From assembly GCA_017993055.1 (NCBI GenBank), contig JAGONM010000001.1:62001-126000 (forward strand): 64,000 nt of DNA, read 5' to 3'. Below are positions 44,359-53,440 of this stretch, piece after piece. Position 1 is the stretch's first letter; the number at the start of each line of letters is the position of its first letter. Both the position numbers and the translations under genes were made by a program. The DNA is from Armatimonadota bacterium. GTDB taxonomy: Bacteria; Armatimonadota; UBA5829; DTJY01. The notes beneath the pieces are model-generated. The model ran no database searches. It saw only the letters and a list, made by a program, of their open reading frames with translations, and was not told the origin of the DNA.

Positions 44359-44383
44359 GGGGAGGGAGTACACCTCCCTCCCC
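44359..44383 (-). terminator. Hairpin after gyrA
   Basis: A 9-bp GC-rich stem (44359-44367 with 44375-44383) with a 7-nt loop lies 13 nt beyond the gyrA stop. There is no U run, so termination may be partial and archease could be read through. Confidence 0.5.
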
Positions 44384-44396
44384 AACACCGGAATGA

Positions 44397-46841
44397 TTAC
44401 TCCTCTTCGTCGTCTTCCTTGGTCGGGACGACGGCGAACGACGCCACGCTGTCGCCCGGCTCGAGGTTGATCATCTTGACGCCCATCGTGCTGCGCCCGC
44501 ATGCGCGCACCTCGTTGAGCTTCATTCGGATTGCTATGCCGTTGGAGGTGAGCACGATCGCCTTGTCTTCCCCGCAGACGACCCGCCCGCCGACTATCTC
44601 GCCGCCCCGCTCGGTCATAGCCATCGTCTTGATGCCCTTGCCGCCGCGAGTCTGAGCGCGGTATGAATCGAGGTTCGTCCGCTTGCCGAGGCCCTTCTGG
44701 GATACGACCAGCAGCTCGCACGCAGGGCGGACGATGTCCATGCTGACCACGTAATCGCCGGGGCCGAGCGTGATGCCCCGGACGCCGCCGGATGCGCGGC
44801 TGGCGATGCGGAGGTTCTTCTCTGAGAACCGGATGGACATCCCCTTTCGTGTCACGAGAACGGCGTCGTCACCGCCCTTTGTGAGGCGGACCCACCGGAG
44901 TTCGTCGCCCTCCTCAAGGTCGAACGCGCGGAGGCCGTTCGCCCGCAGGTTGTGGAACTCCTGGATGGCTGTGCGCTTCACCTCGCCCAGCCTAGTCGCC
45001 ATTACGAGGTATCCTTCGCCCTGCAGTTCCTTGACCGGGACCGTCGCCGTGATCGTCTCGCCCGACTCGATCTGGATCAGGTTGATGATCGCGGTGCCCA
45101 TCGCCTGGCGAGTCGCCTGCGGGATCTCGTACGCTTTGAGGCGGTAGACTCGCCCCTTGTCCGTGAAGAAGAGGACGTAGTGGTGCGTGGTGGCGATGAA
45201 GATGTGCTCCAGCTTGTCCTCTTCCTTGGAGTTGGCGGCGAGCACGCCCCTGCCCCCGCGCCTCTGCGTGCGGTAGGTGTCTATCGGCACGCGCTTGACG
45301 TAGCCGTCGCGGGTGATGGTGACGATCGTCTCTTCCTCGGGGATGAGGTCCTCGTCGCCGATCTCCTCGGCCTCGACGGGGAAGATGCGGGTGCGCCGGT
45401 CGTCGCCGAGCTTCTCCTTGAGCGTCTTCAGTTCCTGCTTGATGATCTCGCGCACCTTGCGTTCGTCCGTCAGGATGTCTTCCAGGTAAGCGATCCGGCG
45501 TAGAAGGTCGCGGTACTCGTTCTCGATGTTCTCGCGCTCCAGGCCGGTGAGCTGGCGGAGCTGCATGTTCAGGATCGCCTCCGCCTGCACCTGGCTGAGG
45601 CCGAACCGGGACATCATCTCGGCGCGGGCGATATCCGTCGTGCGCGACTGGCGGATGATCTTGATGATCTCGTCGAGGTACTGGAGCGCGATCCGCAGAC
45701 CCTCAAGGATGTGAGCGCGGGATTTCGCCTTCTCGAGCTCGAACCGGGTGCGCCGCGTGACGATCTCCTTGCGGTGCTCGACGTAGTAATGGATGATCTG
45801 CGCGAGGTTCAGGACCCTCGGAGTGCCGTCCACGAGCGCGAGCATGATCACGCCGAAGTTCGAGCGGAGGGCGGTGTGCTTCAGCAGGTAGTTCAGCACC
45901 TTCTTGGGATACGAATCGCGCCGGAGCTCGATTACGACGCGCATGCCGGTCCGGTCGCTGAAATCGTTGATATCGGTGATGCCGTCTATCTTCTTGCTCT
46001 TGACGAGGTCGGCTATCTGCTCGATGAGGCGCGCCTTGTTGACCTGGAACGGCAGTTCGGTGATGATGATGGCGGACTTGCCGTTCTCCATCGTCTCGGT
46101 GGCGGTCTGGGCCTGCATGGTGATCTGGCCGCGCCCGGTCTCGTAGGCCGAGCGGATGCCCTTCGTGCCGAGTATCAACCCCGCGGTCGGGAAATCCGGG
46201 CCCTGGACGTACTTCATCAGGTCGTCCGGAGTCGCATCGGGATTGTCAACCAGGTGGATGGTAGCGTCGCATATCTCGCTGAGGTTATGCGGCGGGATGT
46301 TCGTCGCCATGCCGACGGCGATTCCGGCGGAACCGTTGCACAGCAGGTTGGGGAGCTTCGCGGGGAGGACGAGCGGCTCCTTGGTGGTCTGGTCATAGTT
46401 CGGCTGCCAGTCCACGGTGTCCTTGTCGAGGTCCTCGAGCATCTCCATCGCGTAAGGCGACATCCGCATCTCCGTGTAACGCATGGCCGCGGGAGGGTCG
46501 CCGTCTATCGAGCCCATGTTGCCCTGCCCGTCTATGAGCGGGTATCGGGCATTGAAATCCTGCGCCATGCGGACCATGGTCGGGTAGATGATCTGCTCAC
46601 CGTGGGGGTGGTAGTTTCCCGAGGTGTCGCCGGCGATCTTGGCGGACTTGCGGTAGTGGGCGCCGGGGGTGAGGTGGAGGTCGTGCATCGCCATGAGGAT
46701 TCGGCGCTGGACGGGCTTGAGGCCGTCGCGGACGTCCGGAAGGGCTCTGGCGATGATCATACTCACGGCATAGCCGAGGTACGATCTCTTCATCTCGTCT
46801 TCGATGTTTACGGGCACGACTTCGCGGGCGATGTTTTCCAC
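44397..46841 (-). CDS. gyrA: DNA gyrase subunit A
   Basis: The GTG at 46841 is chosen because AGGAG lies about nine bases upstream; the GTG at 46850 would place the site on top of itself. With this start the catalytic Tyr (AAMRYTE) is Tyr122, as in E. coli. The 814-residue product has the winged-helix/tower core and a six-bladed C-terminal pinwheel whose first blade carries the GyrA box as QRRGGRG, indicating gyrase rather than topoisomerase IV. The QRDR reads [10 protein letters not shown], with Gln at position 83 and Pro at 87. A consensus promoter lies upstream. Confidence 0.95.
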   Translation of the reverse strand: MENIAREVVPVNIEDEMKRSYLGYAVSMIIARALPDVRDGLKPVQRRILMAMHDLHLTPGAHYRKSAKIAGDTSGNYHPHGEQIIYPTMVRMAQDFNARYPLIDGQGNMGSIDGDPPAAMRYTEMRMSPYAMEMLEDLDKDTVDWQPNYDQTTKEPLVLPAKLPNLLCNGSAGIAVGMATNIPPHNLSEICDATIHLVDNPDATPDDLMKYVQGPDFPTAGLILGTKGIRSAYETGRGQITMQAQTATETMENGKSAIIITELPFQVNKARLIEQIADLVKSKKIDGITDINDFSDRTGMRVVIELRRDSYPKKVLNYLLKHTALRSNFGVIMLALVDGTPRVLNLAQIIHYYVEHRKEIVTRRTRFELEKAKSRAHILEGLRIALQYLDEIIKIIRQSRTTDIARAEMMSRFGLSQVQAEAILNMQLRQLTGLERENIENEYRDLLRRIAYLEDILTDERKVREIIKQELKTLKEKLGDDRRTRIFPVEAEEIGDEDLIPEEETIVTITRDGYVKRVPIDTYRTQRRGGRGVLAANSKEEDKLEHIFIATTHHYVLFFTDKGRVYRLKAYEIPQATRQAMGTAIINLIQIESGETITATVPVKELQGEGYLVMATRLGEVKRTAIQEFHNLRANGLRAFDLEEGDELRWVRLTKGGDDAVLVTRKGMSIRFSEKNLRIASRASGGVRGITLGPGDYVVSMDIVRPACELLVVSQKGLGKRTNLDSYRAQTRGGKGIKTMAMTERGGEIVGGRVVCGEDKAIVLTSNGIAIRMKLNEVRACGRSTMGVKMINLEPGDSVASFAVVPTKEDDEEE

Positions 46842-46890
46842 AGGCTCCACTCCTGAAAAGGTCCGAACGCGGGCACGGATGTTCGGTGCT

Positions 46891-46920
46891 ATTATAAGGG
46901 AAGCCTCGCGGCGGTGTCAA
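46891..46920 (-). promoter_or_regulatory. Consensus sigma-70 promoter of gyrA
   Basis: On the minus strand, TTGACA (46920-46915), 18 bases, TATAAT (46896-46891), both hexamers perfect. The predicted start is near 46884. Confidence 0.88.
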
Positions 46921-47012
46921 ACGAGATGTAAGGAGGCCGCAGGGATGGAGAAGGCGTGAGGATGGTGAGCAGACGGGCGGAAATCGCCCGTCTGCCCTGA
47001 GCATATTGGGAG

Positions 47013-47549
47013 TCACGCCCGGCCGCGGACGCGCCTCCTCAGCGCCACCCCGAGGATGCCGATTCCACCCACTCCGAGCGCGAGCACTGGTGACGGTTCG
47101 GGGACAGGAACCGGCAGCAGAGTGCTTCCTGGGTGTTGGCTGGTACCGTACCACTGCCAGTTGGTGGTAGTCTCCCAAGGCAGACGGTAGTATCCGGTCG
47201 GAACTCCAACGGGCACCGCAAAGTTGAATGTCGCGGACTGGCCAGGCCGTATCGAATCATTGCCGAATTGCATTAGGGACCATCGGATTTCTGCCAAGCC
47301 GAGCCTGGTGTTGAACGTAACATACCATTGTGAACTTGGGCCAGTGACGTTGCGTATCAGGGGGAGCGACGTGGCCGGCAGATAGAGATAGAAACCGGTC
47401 AGGTCTTCGGCAAGCACGTTTGTCACCTGATATGTGTACAGTGTCACTGCAACGGATTGGTCGACGTTCGCAGTGACCATGGGGTACTGTGCCATCGTGG
47501 CCCGAGCAAAGTAGCATAGCAGAACAGCGCAATATGCGACAAGTCGCAT
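47013..47549 (-). CDS. PEP-CTERM sorted exported protein
   Basis: ATG 47549 has GAGGAGG upstream and gives a 178-residue protein with a signal peptide, a beta-rich body, and a PEP-CTERM tail: VPEP, a hydrophobic helix (VLALGVGGIGILGVAL) and RRRVRGR. Such proteins are cleaved and attached at the surface by an exosortase, often in exopolysaccharide-producing bacteria. No exosortase gene is in the window. It appears to be the last gene of the cluster starting at 52065. Confidence 0.85.
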   Translation of the reverse strand: MRLVAYCAVLLCYFARATMAQYPMVTANVDQSVAVTLYTYQVTNVLAEDLTGFYLYLPATSLPLIRNVTGPSSQWYVTFNTRLGLAEIRWSLMQFGNDSIRPGQSATFNFAVPVGVPTGYYRLPWETTTNWQWYGTSQHPGSTLLPVPVPEPSPVLALGVGGIGILGVALRRRVRGRA

Positions 47550-47585
47550 AGGATACCTCCTCTTCTTCAAAGAGCCCGGGCGTGC

Positions 47586-47792
47586 TCACTCCAGGATCTT
47601 GAACGCCAGCAGTCTTTCGCCTTCAGCCCTGGCCGTAACGAACACCCACCTGTTGCCGCCGGCACCGACACTGTAGGCAACCGCAGGGCTGGAGCAGATG
47701 AAGCCGCTGTTCTGATGGGCGCAGTATGCTGCCTCAAGTGACAAGTCGGTGGCACTGAGAGCGTACAAGACCCCGTTGTTATTGCCGACGCC
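47586..47792 (-). pseudogene. Remnant of a propeller-protein C-terminus
   Basis: About 68 residues in one frame (VGNNNGVLYAL ... FICSSPAVAYSVG ... WVFVTARAEG ... LAFKILE, then a stop at 47586) align with the final blade of the neighbouring 1268-residue protein (VGNDNGNFYV ... YVCSSPAISYAVE ... WVYVVSRGD ... YAFSTLR). There is no start codon or signal peptide, and the similarity stops at about 47792, where it overlaps the 3' end of the PEP-CTERM gene at 47779. This is the decayed end of a duplicated gene. Confidence 0.7.
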
Positions 47793-48246
47793 GCCTAGCC
47801 CACGACCAACCGACCGCCGCCAATCCGGGTCCGAGCGCCAGGAGCGAGGACGGCTCGGGGACTGGTGTTGGTACGACCGTTCCATAACAGGCGCTGGGGA
47901 CCGCCCGCTGCATGACAAAGTAGTCAATCTGCGTTGGAAGCTGCGGGAATGTGGCCTCACAGCCAACGAGGGTTCCTCCGGGTGGCAACTCATCGTTGCC
48001 GGATGCTGCCATCCAGTCTGTATACCGCGTGAATACTGTAGCGTACCAACCGTCTGGCGATGTCAGACCAAAGGAGTCGATGCGCTGGAAGCCCCACCTA
48101 TAGACGGCGTATTCTCCGGCCGTCACGTTGAAGCTCATCCTGTACCCTCCCTCAACCTGCCAGTACGCCGCTGTCACTTGGGGCGATGCTGAGGCACGGC
48201 TGAGCAGCAGGCCGGCTAGCAAGGCGCAACGAGCAAGCATATTCAT
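47779..48246 (-). CDS. PEP-CTERM sorted exported protein
   Basis: The 155-residue product has a signal peptide (about 1-20), a short beta-type body, and the tail PVPEPSSLLALGPGLAAVGWSWARRRRQ, a textbook PEP-CTERM signal. A GGAGAG site precedes the ATG, and the gene lies 12 nt after the propeller gene. Its last codons (RRRRQ and stop) overlap, in another frame, the first codons of the propeller remnant. Confidence 0.85.
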   Translation of the reverse strand: MNMLARCALLAGLLLSRASASPQVTAAYWQVEGGYRMSFNVTAGEYAVYRWGFQRIDSFGLTSPDGWYATVFTRYTDWMAASGNDELPPGGTLVGCEATFPQLPTQIDYFVMQRAVPSACYGTVVPTPVPEPSSLLALGPGLAAVGWSWARRRRQ

Positions 48247-48258
48247 CGCGCGTCTCTC

Positions 48259-51200
48259 CTATCTCAGGGTTGAGAACGCATACAGCGTACCCGCCCCGTC
48301 TTGTCTGCCGTTGTCCCCCCGCGATACCACATAGACCCATCTTGCGTTCGGCTCGACAGCATAGGATATGGCCGGGCTAGAGCACACATATCCCGCCGTG
48401 GCGTGTGACGCATGCGGAGGGCTTAGGGCGGTTTGCTGCGAGACGTAGAAGTTGCCGTTATCGTTTCCAACGTAGAGCAGACCTGACGAGGAAGCGGTTA
48501 GGGCAGCAGATCCCAAGAAGTAGTCACCGGCATCAAATAGATTTACCGGGTGCCCGTCGTCTGCCCTGATTCTGTGGAGAAGGCGTCCTGTATCCACGCC
48601 GATGTAGATGTGTCCAGCCAGAGCCGCACATGTGGCGCGGACCTCCTCATCTAGACCGTGGCTCCAGACGAGACCTCCTGTGTCGGCATCAAGGGCAACC
48701 AGGTCAGTCCCTTGGTACCACGACGTTCCTACGTATACGGTGCCGTCACAGACCGTCGGCGACGATTCAATGCACCCAAGAGGTTTGTCAAACGGGTCCG
48801 GTGCCTCTGGGTCAGGATATGTCCAGATCACGCGGTTGGCGGGACTATCCTCGGTGGAGAGGCAATAGAGGCGTCCGTTGTCGCTCCCCACGTATACCCG
48901 CGCCTCACTCCCCACGACTCCGATTGCCACCGAACTCAGTCCGGTGAGATCTTCGTAATCGTCAGACGGATCATCATATGTTGGCAGGTCATACGACCAC
49001 TCCAGTTCGCCATTAACGCTGGTAGTCTCACCGTCAAGACAGTACATCCGGGAGCTTTCGTTTCCGATGTAGACGCGTCCCTGATAGACCGTGGGAGAAG
49101 CGAGTACCTTGCCGTTGCCCGTTCCCGCCCTGTTTAGCGTCTGATATGACCAGATAAGCGCTCCTGTCTGGGCATTCAGGCAGTAGACCCTCCCATCCAT
49201 CGAACCGACCACCACTCGCTTATCAGTGCCCACGGTGAAGATCGCCGGTGTGGATGCCACGCCGCCGATGTACCCGGCAGCGGGATATCGCCACTCACTG
49301 TCTCCCGTCGTAGGGTCGAATGCGGCCACGTACCCAGTGGACGCGGAGTAGTTGCCGCCCGCCCACGCGCCGACGATCACCGGGCATCCGGGCGCGTGAA
49401 CCGGACTGGAATCAATGTATGGGTGTGGGAAAATCACACTTCCGCTCCTCGGATTGGGATGGCTGAACACGCCGTTGCGGTCCGTATTGGCGGTAGGTAC
49501 GGCTGCGGTCCACTCCGGCGAACCAAGGGCCTGTGACGCCGTGCAGTCGAACGCGAGGCTCGCCCCTGTGTGCTGCGGATCGTGCATGAACATCGGCCAG
49601 CCGTCGTTAGGCACATAGAAGAACGCTTCAGCGCTCCTTGACACCTGCGCGGAACAGGAAGTTATGGACGCGGTCACCGTCGCGTAGCCCGGGCCGTCCT
49701 TCTCCACAATCGCGGTGAGCCGTCCGTCGCTGCCGGTGTACCCGCCTCCGCCTGCCGGACTGACGAGCGTCCCGCCCGAGACGGAGAGGGTTACCTGACA
49801 GTCCGCGACCGGCACGCCGTTCACCGGGTCGAAGACATAGACCGCGACCAGAGCCTGGCTGCCCGCCGGCACTGCCCCGACAGACACCATCAGCAAGCTG
49901 CTGATACAGCCGGTCGTCTCGTCGGCTCCGATGTCCACCGTACCGGACCGGACGCGGTATTCGCCGTCCATATCTGTCGTCGAGAGCACATGGTCGTTGC
50001 TTCCCGAGTCTATGCAAGGAGAACTCGACTGCCCCGACTGGAGATGGTAGTCGCCGCCGTTGAAGTCGGCGAACAGCGGGTCGGCGGATATGTTTCCGTT
50101 CGTTCCGGTAGGATTCGGCAACCAGGAGTAGTTGTACCTGACCGGGTTGTATACGCAGTTGCCGAGCATCTCAGCGCTTTCCGAAGTCGCGTATATGCCC
50201 GAGGCGTTGAAGGCGATGATGTTGTTGGCAATCACCGGCGCGTTGCCGCTGATGTACACACCGCCGCCGTGGCAATTGTCTTCCGGGGAAGAGGGGACGG
50301 TGTTGGCCACGATCGTGTTGTTGGCTATGCGGCCGGCTGGGCATGAGTCGCAGTAGATGCCACCCCCATATGAACCGCTGGCTCCGGAGGCGGCGTGGTT
50401 GGAACTGATCACGTTGTCCGTGATGATCGGAGAGCCACCCGAGCAGTAGATACCCCCACCACGAGCGTCGGCCACTCCCCCGTGACTCGTATTCCCGATA
50501 ATCGTGTTGTGGGCGATTGTGGGTGACGCGTTCGCACACTTGATCCCGCCTCCGATTTCGGCGTAACCGTTCCGAATGGTGAAGCCGTCAATGACGGCAC
50601 CGGTAACGTTGCTGCACGTGACGACGCTATCTGCACCGTCGCCGTCAAGAGTAGTCTCGTTGGCTACCCAATCCCGCTGATTCCGGGAAGACTCCGTTCC
50701 GCCGAAGCCGCCGTAGAGTCCGACTGCCTTGTCTATCGCGACGTTCTCCGTGTAGACGCCGCTCGCCACCCATATCTCCTGCCCGGAGGATGCAGCCTGT
50801 ATCGCTGCGGTAACGGTGAGCTTGGCGTTCTCCCACGACAGACCGTCTTCTTCGTCGTCTCCGTTCGTGGTCACGTGCAGCGGAGGAGCCGGAACGCGCA
50901 GGAGTCGGATCGGTTCGTCCTCGCCGTCGGGGATCATGCAGCTACTGATGCCTGTCAACTCCAGGATGTCGTTCGTCTCGGGAAACGTCGCGCCGGCGGC
51001 AGGCACGACCCGGACACCGACGTTATCCACTTGAGAGGTCTGAGTCCCGTCGCTCAGGGCGGAGCCGTCGTCTATGTAGAAGTAGTTGTCGAGCGGATTC
51101 ACCTGGGTCACCGTGCCCCAGATCTTCACGAGCAGCCCTATATTGTTTAAGCCTCGGCCGGCGACTACTCCGCGCTGTCCGCTTCCGTCTTGCTCGTCAT

Positions 51201-52065
51201 AGACGAAGTCCTCTCCGCCGAGATCGCGGTTGATGATCCCGGACGCCCGAACCACAGATGCACAGACTCGCCGGACATCGGTTGCTGAGATGAAGCGCTC
51301 ACCGTCAGGGGATGTCTGCACAGTGCCCGACCCGATGACCACTGCATCGCCCGTGCTCACCGCCGCATCCGTCTCCACCCTGATCCCCGCTGATCGGTCG
51401 GGCTCCTCGATATACAGGTAGTCGCCCAGTTGTCCCCTGCTCGCCGTGACGATCTGGCCGACCAGCGCGATGGGACTGCCGTCCGAAAGGCTCTTCGCCC
51501 AGGGGACCGTGCCCGCAGTGAAGCTGAGCGGCGATGCAGTCGGCGACTCGCCTCCACTGGGCGGCTGGGGATCATCCAGGAGCAGAGTCGTCTCAAGAGA
51601 CGAAAGGCTGAACAGGGATACGGACGGCCTGACTTCCAACCATCCTCGGGTAGGCCAGACGCTCGGATCGAAGAGGCCCTTCAGGGGAGGAACGCTCGGG
51701 GTGAGGTAGCCGTATCTGTCGAGGTAGCAGGCGATCCGGTCGCAGAGGACGGCTCTTCCGCCCCTGGGAAGCGTGGTCATGATGCCTTCGAGATCAATGG
51801 TCTGCCCGGGGCGGAGTGCCGGCGGAGGGCTGAACAGCGCCGGAATGAAGGTCGTCTTGTCCCACCATTCGTGAACGGACACTCCGGCGGTGTCTACTCG
51901 TCCGATGATCACCATGGTGAGGCTCACGCGCGCTCCGTCAGGCTGAGTGAGTGCGTACCCGATCGTGCCGGGGCCGGCGGCGTAGTCCATCGCCGCTTGT
52001 CCTATACCGGCGGTCAGGCAGAGAAGCGCGAGTAATACCACCCCCGTTGTTCTTACAGCTTTCAC
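48259..52065 (-). CDS. Large exported protein: OB-like module, beta-helix, Ig-like domain and PQQ-type propeller
   Basis: GTG 52065, with AAGGAGG upstream, gives 1268 residues with a signal peptide (1-24). A tandem OB-like module lies at about 170-395 and resembles the C-terminus of the GHL10 protein. A right-handed beta-helix (PbH1 repeats, about 400-690) follows, ending in a CIDSGSNDHV / DIGADE segment. Then come an Ig-like Big1 domain (about 710-800) and a PQQ/BamB-type beta-propeller (about 850-1268) with repeated YVGS-DNGRLYCL units. It is probably a surface or secreted adhesive or binding protein. It has no PEP-CTERM tail. A sigma-54 promoter lies 86 nt upstream, and two PEP-CTERM genes follow it. 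Confidence 0.85.
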   Translation of the reverse strand: MKAVRTTGVVLLALLCLTAGIGQAAMDYAAGPGTIGYALTQPDGARVSLTMVIIGRVDTAGVSVHEWWDKTTFIPALFSPPPALRPGQTIDLEGIMTTLPRGGRAVLCDRIACYLDRYGYLTPSVPPLKGLFDPSVWPTRGWLEVRPSVSLFSLSSLETTLLLDDPQPPSGGESPTASPLSFTAGTVPWAKSLSDGSPIALVGQIVTASRGQLGDYLYIEEPDRSAGIRVETDAAVSTGDAVVIGSGTVQTSPDGERFISATDVRRVCASVVRASGIINRDLGGEDFVYDEQDGSGQRGVVAGRGLNNIGLLVKIWGTVTQVNPLDNYFYIDDGSALSDGTQTSQVDNVGVRVVPAAGATFPETNDILELTGISSCMIPDGEDEPIRLLRVPAPPLHVTTNGDDEEDGLSWENAKLTVTAAIQAASSGQEIWVASGVYTENVAIDKAVGLYGGFGGTESSRNQRDWVANETTLDGDGADSVVTCSNVTGAVIDGFTIRNGYAEIGGGIKCANASPTIAHNTIIGNTSHGGVADARGGGIYCSGGSPIITDNVISSNHAASGASGSYGGGIYCDSCPAGRIANNTIVANTVPSSPEDNCHGGGVYISGNAPVIANNIIAFNASGIYATSESAEMLGNCVYNPVRYNYSWLPNPTGTNGNISADPLFADFNGGDYHLQSGQSSSPCIDSGSNDHVLSTTDMDGEYRVRSGTVDIGADETTGCISSLLMVSVGAVPAGSQALVAVYVFDPVNGVPVADCQVTLSVSGGTLVSPAGGGGYTGSDGRLTAIVEKDGPGYATVTASITSCSAQVSRSAEAFFYVPNDGWPMFMHDPQHTGASLAFDCTASQALGSPEWTAAVPTANTDRNGVFSHPNPRSGSVIFPHPYIDSSPVHAPGCPVIVGAWAGGNYSASTGYVAAFDPTTGDSEWRYPAAGYIGGVASTPAIFTVGTDKRVVVGSMDGRVYCLNAQTGALIWSYQTLNRAGTGNGKVLASPTVYQGRVYIGNESSRMYCLDGETTSVNGELEWSYDLPTYDDPSDDYEDLTGLSSVAIGVVGSEARVYVGSDNGRLYCLSTEDSPANRVIWTYPDPEAPDPFDKPLGCIESSPTVCDGTVYVGTSWYQGTDLVALDADTGGLVWSHGLDEEVRATCAALAGHIYIGVDTGRLLHRIRADDGHPVNLFDAGDYFLGSAALTASSSGLLYVGNDNGNFYVSQQTALSPPHASHATAGYVCSSPAISYAVEPNARWVYVVSRGDNGRQDGAGTLYAFSTLR

Positions 52066-52150
52066 TTCGACACCCTCCTTGAGTAAAGCGAAAGTGTACT
52101 TCTATCCTGCTTTGACAAGCAGGCGTGCCGATTTGTTCCAGACTATATCC

Positions 52151-52167
52151 TGCAAGAATCGTGCCAA
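52151..52167 (-). promoter_or_regulatory. Consensus sigma-54 (RpoN) promoter of the PEP-CTERM/propeller cluster
   Basis: The minus-strand sequence TTGGCACGATTCTTGCA (52167-52151) matches the -24/-12 consensus YTGGCACGRNNNTTGCW at every fixed position. The predicted start is near 52140, about 75 nt before GTG 52065. A perfect 7-bp hairpin (52106-52112 with 52117-52123) lies in the leader. I did not recognise an activator site. Confidence 0.8.
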
Positions 52168-52228
52168 AAGGTCAATCAGGCGGAAATGCCGAGACAGAGC
52201 GAGGCAGCAAAACAGCGGAAGAAAACAG

Positions 52229-52261
52229 AACGCTGCCGGAGGATCATTCTCCGGCAGCGTT
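52229..52261 (-). terminator. Intrinsic terminator of the NlpC/P60 gene
   Basis: A perfect 13-bp stem (52249-52261 with 52229-52241), a 7-nt loop, and a T-rich tail on the minus strand. The stem core GCTGCCGGAG is the same as at 21305-21337. Confidence 0.85.
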
Positions 52262-52265
52262 GGTT

Positions 52266-52300
52266 TCAAACTTGAACCTTGAACCTCGGGCCTTGGGCTC
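52266..52300. repeat. Heptanucleotide-period array at the end of the NlpC/P60 gene
   Basis: Five 7-base units (core TGAACCT, degenerating toward the gene) run from 52266 to the NlpC/P60 stop codon and abut the terminator. They are the reverse-complement form of the units at 54446-54487. Confidence 0.65.
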
Positions 52301-53139
52301 TAGTCGTCCTTGATACGGCGGGCGCCGGCGTACTTGCGCTGGTAGTAGGCTTCATCAAGCCTGCTGACTTTGACGCCGGTACGCGATGTGCTGGCGTGGA
52401 TGAACTCACCGTTGCCGAGGTACATGCCGACGTGGGATATGCCGCGCCGGTAGGTGTTTGCGAAGAAGATGATGTCGCCTTCCCGGAGATCGGCCTTCGC
52501 AACCGGGGTGCCGCAGCCGAACATGGAACTGGCGGTGCGGGGAAGGTTGATTCCCTTGGTCTGATAGACGTACTTCACGAAGCCGGAGCAGTCGAACCCG
52601 CGCGCGGACATGCCGCCCCTGCGGTACCTGGAGCCTCTGTAAGCGTATGCCGTCCGGGCGATATCGCGGCCGAACTGCTGGCGGTTGACGGTCGGCGCGT
52701 CGTCAGGACCGACGGCTTCTAGCGATCCGCAGGGCACGCACCCCATCTTGCCGTACGCAAGGCGGACAGCCAGCGCGCCGTTCTTTTCGTGGAGGAAGGT
52801 CACTTCAGTGCCTCTCGAAAGCGTTCCGGCAGGCTTGCCGTTGGCCACCAGCGGGACGTTGTCTTTCGCGATGCGGGCGATCGAACCGGCCGACAGCTCA
52901 TCCGACGGGATGACGAGTTTCTGCTCGGCCCGAATCGGCTTGCCGGGGGCCAGACCGTTGGCCTTCTCGATGTCGGATACGGTGACGGAGTACTTCTTCG
53001 CTATGGAGTAGAGGGTGTCTCCCGCGCGGACCGTATGCGTCTGGTCCGCGAGGGCTTGACCTGAAATGAACAACAGTGCTGCCAGTGATGCCACTGCTGC
53101 CAGGATTCTCCGTAAGGTACGATTGGCGTCTGATAACAA
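52300..53139 (-). CDS. LysM-NlpC/P60 peptidoglycan endopeptidase
   Basis: TTG 53139 gives a 279-residue protein with a signal peptide (about 1-31), one LysM (HTVRAGDTLYSIAKKYSVTVSDIEKANGL, about 35-77), an SH3-like linker (about 85-140), and an NlpC/P60 domain (about 155-270). The catalytic Cys is in GFDCSGFV and the His residues in ISHVGMYLGNG and FIHAST. It cleaves gamma-D-Glu-diaminopimelate type bonds. The promoter at 53287-53315 leaves a leader of about 140 nt. Confidence 0.9.
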   Translation of the reverse strand: MLSDANRTLRRILAAVASLAALLFISGQALADQTHTVRAGDTLYSIAKKYSVTVSDIEKANGLAPGKPIRAEQKLVIPSDELSAGSIARIAKDNVPLVANGKPAGTLSRGTEVTFLHEKNGALAVRLAYGKMGCVPCGSLEAVGPDDAPTVNRQQFGRDIARTAYAYRGSRYRRGGMSARGFDCSGFVKYVYQTKGINLPRTASSMFGCGTPVAKADLREGDIIFFANTYRRGISHVGMYLGNGEFIHASTSRTGVKVSRLDEAYYQRKYAGARRIKDD

Positions 53140-53286
53140 GGCGCTTTTCTCCCTTCGGGCCTGCAGCCCGTGTTTGATTTCGCATGCAGCAAGTCGGATA
53201 CGAGCGTCCTCTGAGGCCGGGATACGGCTCCCGGGGGGAAGCGCGACCCGATCAGAACACTATCCTGCCATGCGGCACTGCGCGCA

Positions 53287-53315
53287 ATAATACCTGAATG
53301 CGCGAGCGATGTCAA
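53287..53315 (-). promoter_or_regulatory. Sigma-70 promoter of the NlpC/P60 gene; the 301-nt gap is otherwise non-coding
   Basis: On the minus strand, TTGACA (53315-53310), 17 bases, TATTAT (53292-53287). The predicted start is near 53280. The leader down to 53140 has a small hairpin (CCGGGA...TCCCGG across about 53219-53237), but I could not identify a c-di-AMP (ydaO) motif, which often controls this gene class. Confidence 0.7.
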
Positions 53316-53394
53316 CCCCGGCCTGCAAGCAGAGCAGTCGGAGTGAACCGCGTCATGCTCTGGTTCTGCGACCGGCAGTCTATCTCCTCCCCGT

Positions 53395-53429
53395 CCGAAG
53401 AAAGATTCTTCGCTTTGCTCAGAATGACG
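53395..53429. repeat. Copy of a widespread intergenic repeat
   Basis: The plus strand contains TTCTTCGCTTTGCTCAGAATGAC, or on the minus strand a sequence translating as HSEQSEESFF. This type of sequence is scattered between genes in many bacterial genomes and is often mis-called as an ORF. It lies 12 nt beyond the oxidoreductase stop codon. Confidence 0.55.
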
Positions 53430-53440
53430 CGAGTTCAGCG

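Noticed and set aside
47013-52065. Complete exosortase/PEP-CTERM locus
   Set aside because: Only substrates are present; no exosortase or exopolysaccharide genes are in the window.
53140-53280. c-di-AMP (ydaO) riboswitch before the NlpC/P60 gene
   Set aside because: The position and gene class fit, but I could not find the conserved core motifs in the leader. A covariance search would decide.
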